Positions 60,046-64,000 of a DNA stretch of 64,000 bases are shown here, in pieces. The DNA lies in contig CALITO010000002.1 of NCBI GenBank assembly GCA_938041455.1, positions 81,396-145,395 of the forward strand, given 5' to 3'. Both the position numbers and the translations under genes were made by a program. Numbering within the stretch: the first letter of the stretch is position 1; every line of letters starts with the position of its first letter. Under the pieces are notes generated by a model. It searched no databases and was not told the origin of the DNA. It was given only the letters and a program-made list of their open reading frames with translations. This DNA comes from an uncultured bacterium (GTDB taxonomy: Bacteria > Armatimonadota > JACIXR01).

Positions 60046-62214
60046 ATGTTAAAATTATATGAAGAAATGTTAAGGGTTATCAAAGTTTTATTAAAAATAG
60101 CGGGTTCGTTACTCCTTTTAATTTTTGTAGGGGTAGTAGGGTATTTCTTAGCTTGTATGGCAAGCGTGCGCTCCATTATCCTGGAGGATTTGGAGACCTA
60201 TAGCCAGGTGCTTAGTAATGCGACCCGAATTTACGATAGAAACGGCAATCTTCTCGCCGACCTATCGGGAGAGCTTCGGGAGTATGTTCCTCTAAGGGAT
60301 ATACCCCCTGCCCTTCAACTTGCCACGGTGGCAAGTGAAGACCGCCGCTTTTTCCAACATAGCGGGATAGACCTCCGAGCTATAATGCGTGCCCTTTACC
60401 AAGATTTGAAACATAAGGAGATAGTGGAGGGCGGTTCTACAATCACCCAACAGCTTGCTCGCAATCTTTACCTTTCCCAGAGGAAGTCCCTCTCCAGAAA
60501 AATGCAAGAAATGGCTATCGCCATTCGCCTGGAGCGACATTACAGTAAGGAAGAGATATTGGAGATGTATTTGAACAAGGTTTATTACGGTAGCGGAGCC
60601 TATGGGGTGGGAATAGCTTCCAAAATTTACTTCGGAAAGCCCGTGAGCCAGCTTAATTTAGCAGAATGTGCCTTGCTCGCCGCTATACCCCGCCGCCCTA
60701 ATGATTACTCCCCCTATAGGAATCCAGAGCTCGCCCTCAAGATGAGAAATACTGTGCTTGATAAGATGTGGAAGATGGGATTCATCAGAAAGGAGGAAGC
60801 AGAGAAAGCGCAGAAGGAACCCCTCAAATTGGCTCACCAACAGGCTCCCCAAACAGCGAGGTTCAAGGCTCCCCACTTCGTGTTCTGGGTTATAGATCAG
60901 TTGGCGGAAAAATATGGGGAGGATTTCGTGTATAAAAGTGGCTTAAAAATTTATACAACCTTAGACATAAAATTACAGGAAATAGCTGAAAAAGCGATCA
61001 AGAGAGGATTAGAAAAGGCGAAAGGGCTAAAGGTGTCTCAAGCTGCTCTCGTGGCTTTGGATTATAGAACAGGCCATATACTTGCTATGGTAGGAGGAAA
61101 AGATTTTAGGGAAAGCCAATTTAATAGAGCGGTACAGGCAAGACTTCAAGCGGGTTCCGCATTCAAAATCTTCGTTTATACCGCGGCAATAGATAAAGGG
61201 TTTGAACCCCAAGATACAATTATGGATACCCCTGTCTCCTATAGGAGCGCAAACGGCGTGTGGCGTCCCAAGAATGCAGATGGACACTATAGGGGGAAAG
61301 TGACGCTCAAATACGCCTTCGCCCAATCCATAAATGTGCCCGCCGTGAAGTTAGCAGATAAAATAGGGATAGAAACTGTGATTGAATACGCTCATAAAAT
61401 GGGAATAACTACCCCCTTGGAACCATATCTTTCCACCGCGATTGGCTCCTCTGGAGTAAGAGTTTTGGATATGGCGTCCGCCATAGGGGTGATTGCCAAT
61501 AATGGGGTTCGCTGCGAACCTCAGAGTATACTGAAAATAGAGACAAGCAAGGGTGTTATTTTGGAACACAACAAACCCGTTTCCTTTCCCGTTATCCCTA
61601 CCGAGACGGCGGAAACTATGCAGGAGATGTTGAGGGAGGTTGTCTTGCGAGGGACAGGCAGGCGAGCCAGCAGTGTGCCTGGGGCAGCAGGTAAAACAGG
61701 CACATCCGATGATTATAGGGCAGCTTGGTTCGTTGGCTACACCCCTAAACTCGCCTGCGCGGTTTGGGTAGGCAATGACGATTACACACCTATGTCAAGG
61801 GTCTATGGTGGCACGGTCCCCTGCGCGATATGGGCTGACTTTATGGGGCAGGCGAGCGCCCTTTGGGAAGAGAAAAACAAGGGGCTTACTTCGGAGGACG
61901 AGGAAATGGTAAGGGTCCGCATTTGTGATGACACGGGGTTGCTTGCCACCCCTTATTGCCCTTCAACACATATTCAGGAGTTTCCCAGAGGTTCCCTGCC
62001 CAGCGAGAGATGTAATCTCCATACCGGTGATTTTGTAGAGGTTAATATTTGTAATGAATCAGGCAAAATCGCTACTCCCTATTGCTCCTCTACAACGAAG
62101 AAGAAAGTTCATATAGATAAAAGACCTACGGAGATCTGCGATATACATAAAGCTCTCCCTAAAGAGAGTAAACCCAAAAATGAGGCGGATAATCAACCCT
62201 TGGGAAACCAATAA
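60046..62214 (+). CDS. Class A penicillin-binding protein (PBP1A-like)
   Basis: This 722-residue protein has one N-terminal membrane helix. A GT51 glycosyltransferase domain follows (VASEDRRFFQHSGID with catalytic Glu; EGGSTITQQLARNLYLSQ; KEEILEMYLNKVYYG). The transpeptidase domain has SxxK in LQAGSAFKIF, SxN in SINVPAV and GKTGTSDDYRAAWF. The tail carries two Cys-containing repeats of about 40 residues (TGLLATPYCPST...RCNLH; SGKIATPYCSST...ICDIH). It polymerises and crosslinks peptidoglycan outside the cytoplasmic membrane. It overlaps the PBP2 gene by 35 bases and is divergent from the glycosyltransferase gene. Confidence 0.95.
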   Translation: MLKLYEEMLRVIKVLLKIAGSLLLLIFVGVVGYFLACMASVRSIILEDLETYSQVLSNATRIYDRNGNLLADLSGELREYVPLRDIPPALQLATVASEDRRFFQHSGIDLRAIMRALYQDLKHKEIVEGGSTITQQLARNLYLSQRKSLSRKMQEMAIAIRLERHYSKEEILEMYLNKVYYGSGAYGVGIASKIYFGKPVSQLNLAECALLAAIPRRPNDYSPYRNPELALKMRNTVLDKMWKMGFIRKEEAEKAQKEPLKLAHQQAPQTARFKAPHFVFWVIDQLAEKYGEDFVYKSGLKIYTTLDIKLQEIAEKAIKRGLEKAKGLKVSQAALVALDYRTGHILAMVGGKDFRESQFNRAVQARLQAGSAFKIFVYTAAIDKGFEPQDTIMDTPVSYRSANGVWRPKNADGHYRGKVTLKYAFAQSINVPAVKLADKIGIETVIEYAHKMGITTPLEPYLSTAIGSSGVRVLDMASAIGVIANNGVRCEPQSILKIETSKGVILEHNKPVSFPVIPTETAETMQEMLREVVLRGTGRRASSVPGAAGKTGTSDDYRAAWFVGYTPKLACAVWVGNDDYTPMSRVYGGTVPCAIWADFMGQASALWEEKNKGLTSEDEEMVRVRICDDTGLLATPYCPSTHIQEFPRGSLPSERCNLHTGDFVEVNICNESGKIATPYCSSTTKKKVHIDKRPTEICDIHKALPKESKPKNEADNQPLGNQ

Positions 62215-63901
62215 AGAACGGATAAAGCTCACTTTTTATTTTTCTTCCGCTTTATTTTTCCTCCTTGCCTTTTATCTTTGGTATCTGCAGGTTTTTAAAG
62301 GGGAGGAGATGCGCCGTCTTTCTGAGAGCATTTGTATCAAGTTAGCAACAATACTACCCCCCAGAGGGCTTATTTTAGACCGTAACGGAGAGGTGATCGC
62401 CACTAATGTGAGGAAGTATAGGGTTCTACTAATAGGGAAAAATGTGGAGGAGCAAGCCCTGCAACGCCTTGCCCAAATCCTTGGGCGTTCTCCCCAGCTT
62501 CTCCGAGAAAGAATTGATAAACAGGCTATATTTGATGTAGTGGAATTGGAAAGGGATATTACCTTTGATAAATTGGTCCGCCTGGAAGAAGCGCTGCCTT
62601 TTCTCCCCTCTATATTGATAGAGGAAGTGAACCAAAGATATTATCCTTACAAAACACTTTCCGCTCACTTAATAGGCTATGTAGGGGAAATATCCAAGGA
62701 GGAATTGGAGTCCTGGAAAGCAAACGGATACGAGATGGGGGATATTATTGGCAAAGCGGGTGTGGAAAGGCTTTTCGAAGAAGACCTTAGAGGCGAGAAA
62801 GGGGGACAGAGAGTAGAGGTTGATGTAAAAGGACAGATAAGGAGATTATTGGAAAGAATAGAACCCCAAAGTGGGCAAGAGATTCGCTTAACCATAGACA
62901 TAAACATCCAAAGGGCGGCAGAAGAGGCTCTCAGCGGGAAGAGGGGAGCGGTGGTGGCTATGAATCCCCATACGGGAGAGGTCCTCGCCCTCGCCAGTAG
63001 CCCTTCCTTCGACCCTAACTTATTCGCTTCTCCTGAGGGTAAGGAGGAGGAACGCCTCGCTCTTCTAAGGGATAATAGATACCCTTTTCACAACCGAGCG
63101 ATAGCTGGCGTTTATCCACCCGGTTCCATCTTCAAACTTGTTACAGCCACCGCCGGCTTAGAAGAAGGCAAAATTTTCTCCTCCACAAGTATCTTTTGCC
63201 CCGGCGGATTACAAGTAGGGAAAAGGTTTTTCCGCTGTTGGCGCAAGCATGGCACCGTTGACTTCCTCTCTGCCATAGAACAATCTTGCGACACATATTT
63301 CTACAAAGTTGGACTCCTGGTAGGAGCACAGGAATTGGCAAAATGGGCGAGGAAATTTGGTTTGGGAGAAAAGACGGGAATAAGCCTCCCAGGAGAAGCG
63401 AAAGGTTTTATCGCGGATGAGGAATGGAAGGAGAAGAACATTGGTGAGAAGTGGTTCCCCGGTGACACCGCTAATATGGCTATAGGACAAGGTTTCATTC
63501 AAATGACACCATTGCAAGCTTGCAGAATGGTTTCGGTTTTTGCTAACGGTGGTTATTTGGTGAAGCCGATCATAGTTTTAGGGGAAAAGGAGGAAAGAAT
63601 TCCCCTTGGTATATCCCAAACCGCCCTTGAATTGATAAAGAAAGGGATGGAGAGAGTGGTGATGGGGGATAGAGGAACAGGTAGATTAGCGAGAATACAG
63701 GGGATAAGGGTAGCGGGGAAAACGGGGAGTGCTCAAGACCCTCCGAGAAAGAAAACCCACGCCTGGTTCGTTTGCTTCGCTCCTGCGGAAAACCCCCATA
63801 TAGCGGTAAGTGTGGTTGTTGAAGAGGGTGGGATGGGCTCAAGTGCAGCAGCTCCCATAGCGAAAAAAGTGTTGGAAGCTGCTTTCAAGGTAGGAAAATG
63901 A
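62180..63901 (+). CDS. mrdA: Penicillin-binding protein 2 (class B, elongation type)
   Basis: This 573-residue protein has one N-terminal membrane helix (about 18-36) and PPRGLILDRNGEVIATN. The pedestal domain has GYVGEISKEEL and GKAGVERLFEEDLRGEKGG. The transpeptidase has SxxK in YPPGSIFKLVTA, SxD in EQSCDTYFYKVG (Asp instead of Asn, as in PBP2 proteins) and AGKTGSAQ. It is the elongation-type counterpart of the ftsI-like gene; no rodA or mreBCD is visible here. It is coupled to the class A PBP gene. Confidence 0.92.
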   Translation: MRRIINPWETNKERIKLTFYFSSALFFLLAFYLWYLQVFKGEEMRRLSESICIKLATILPPRGLILDRNGEVIATNVRKYRVLLIGKNVEEQALQRLAQILGRSPQLLRERIDKQAIFDVVELERDITFDKLVRLEEALPFLPSILIEEVNQRYYPYKTLSAHLIGYVGEISKEELESWKANGYEMGDIIGKAGVERLFEEDLRGEKGGQRVEVDVKGQIRRLLERIEPQSGQEIRLTIDINIQRAAEEALSGKRGAVVAMNPHTGEVLALASSPSFDPNLFASPEGKEEERLALLRDNRYPFHNRAIAGVYPPGSIFKLVTATAGLEEGKIFSSTSIFCPGGLQVGKRFFRCWRKHGTVDFLSAIEQSCDTYFYKVGLLVGAQELAKWARKFGLGEKTGISLPGEAKGFIADEEWKEKNIGEKWFPGDTANMAIGQGFIQMTPLQACRMVSVFANGGYLVKPIIVLGEKEERIPLGISQTALELIKKGMERVVMGDRGTGRLARIQGIRVAGKTGSAQDPPRKKTHAWFVCFAPAENPHIAVSVVVEEGGMGSSAAAPIAKKVLEAAFKVGK

Positions 63902-63918
63902 AACGGATTTTGGGGAGT

Positions 63919-64000
63919 TGGTGCCGAGGGGGGGAGTCGAACCCCCACGAGCGGTGAAGCCCACCTGATTTTGAGTCAGGCGCGTCTGCCAGTTCCGCCA
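63919..64000 (-). tRNA. tRNA-Leu (CAA anticodon), cut by the window edge
   Basis: Read on the minus strand, the 3' end is CCTCGGC-A-CCA with CCA encoded at 63921-63919. The T arm is GGGGG-TTCGACT-CCCCC. A long variable arm (TGGGCTTCACCGCTCG) marks a class II tRNA. The anticodon stem-loop is CCTGA-CTCAAAA-TCAGG with anticodon CAA. The visible 5' part begins TGGCGGAACTGGCAGACGCG; the 5' acceptor strand (expected GCCGAGG) lies beyond position 64000. Confidence 0.93.

Noticed and set aside
59982-60176. N-terminal extension of the GT4-like glycosyltransferase in the ORF track
   Set aside because: It overlaps the divergent PBP gene, has no glycosyltransferase similarity, and the family fold begins at MKRYKIAHITYSY.

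Overview
This window is 64 kb of a bacterial chromosome, gene-dense and mostly in long, tightly overlapping operons, with no insertion sequences, phage genes, CRISPR arrays or rRNA. It encodes meso-diaminopimelate-type peptidoglycan synthesis (MurE carries the DNPR signature). It also encodes proteins that look like outer-membrane beta-barrels, so a diderm bacterium is likely. The division cluster contains the DUF881 and DUF1290 (small basic protein) pair best known from Firmicutes and Actinobacteria. Together with many unusual glycoside hydrolases and UroD-family methyltransferases, this points to an uncultured, possibly thermophilic lineage such as Armatimonadota. That placement is an inference from gene content and is weakly held.

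Region 1-8.6 kb is a carbohydrate-degradation block: a GH116-type protein running off the left edge and a pectate-lyase-fold protein (minus strand, one operon), then a divergent GH20-like hexosaminidase and a GH106-like protein. Region 8.5-15.6 kb is a minus-strand run: panD, an outer-membrane barrel protein, GT2 glycosyltransferase, SAM methyltransferase, M20 peptidase, a Clp1/Grc3-like P-loop kinase and a histidine phosphatase, followed by a UroD-like protein. Divergent promoters separate panD from an initiator tRNA-Met. Then come a small barrel protein, pyrE (no canonical start codon) and a pair of M16 peptidase-family genes.

Region 19.9-38.2 kb is a complete dcw cluster: mraZ, rsmH, ftsL-like, ftsI-like PBP, murE, murF, mraY, murD, ftsW, murG, murC, murB, ddl, ftsQ, DUF881, sbp, ftsA, ftsZ. 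It has a good sigma-70 promoter and MraZ-like TGG repeats in front. A 1681-residue GH99-like secreted protein and two secreted unknowns follow ftsZ directly. Region 45-49 kb holds a SAM hydrolase, a response regulator with a previously unlisted 56-residue membrane protein, and cysE-mnmA-nadA.

The most interesting locus is 49.1-52.3 kb. An MtaB-type methanol:corrinoid methyltransferase is followed by one polypeptide that fuses an MtaA/UroD-type zinc methyltransferase to an MtaC-type corrinoid-binding module, the architecture known from CmuA. These two genes could form a complete methanol (or other methyl-donor) transfer system. purH follows.

Region 54-60 kb is minus-strand: a promoter driving Lrp, aminotransferase, radical SAM and GNAT genes, and a glycosyltransferase-aroQ-Xaa-Pro peptidase operon. 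The window ends with tandem class A PBP and PBP2 genes and a tRNA-Leu(CAA) cut by the right edge. Two genes, ftsA and pyrE, have strong Shine-Dalgarno sequences but no ATG, GTG or TTG in the right place, which suggests non-canonical initiation codons.
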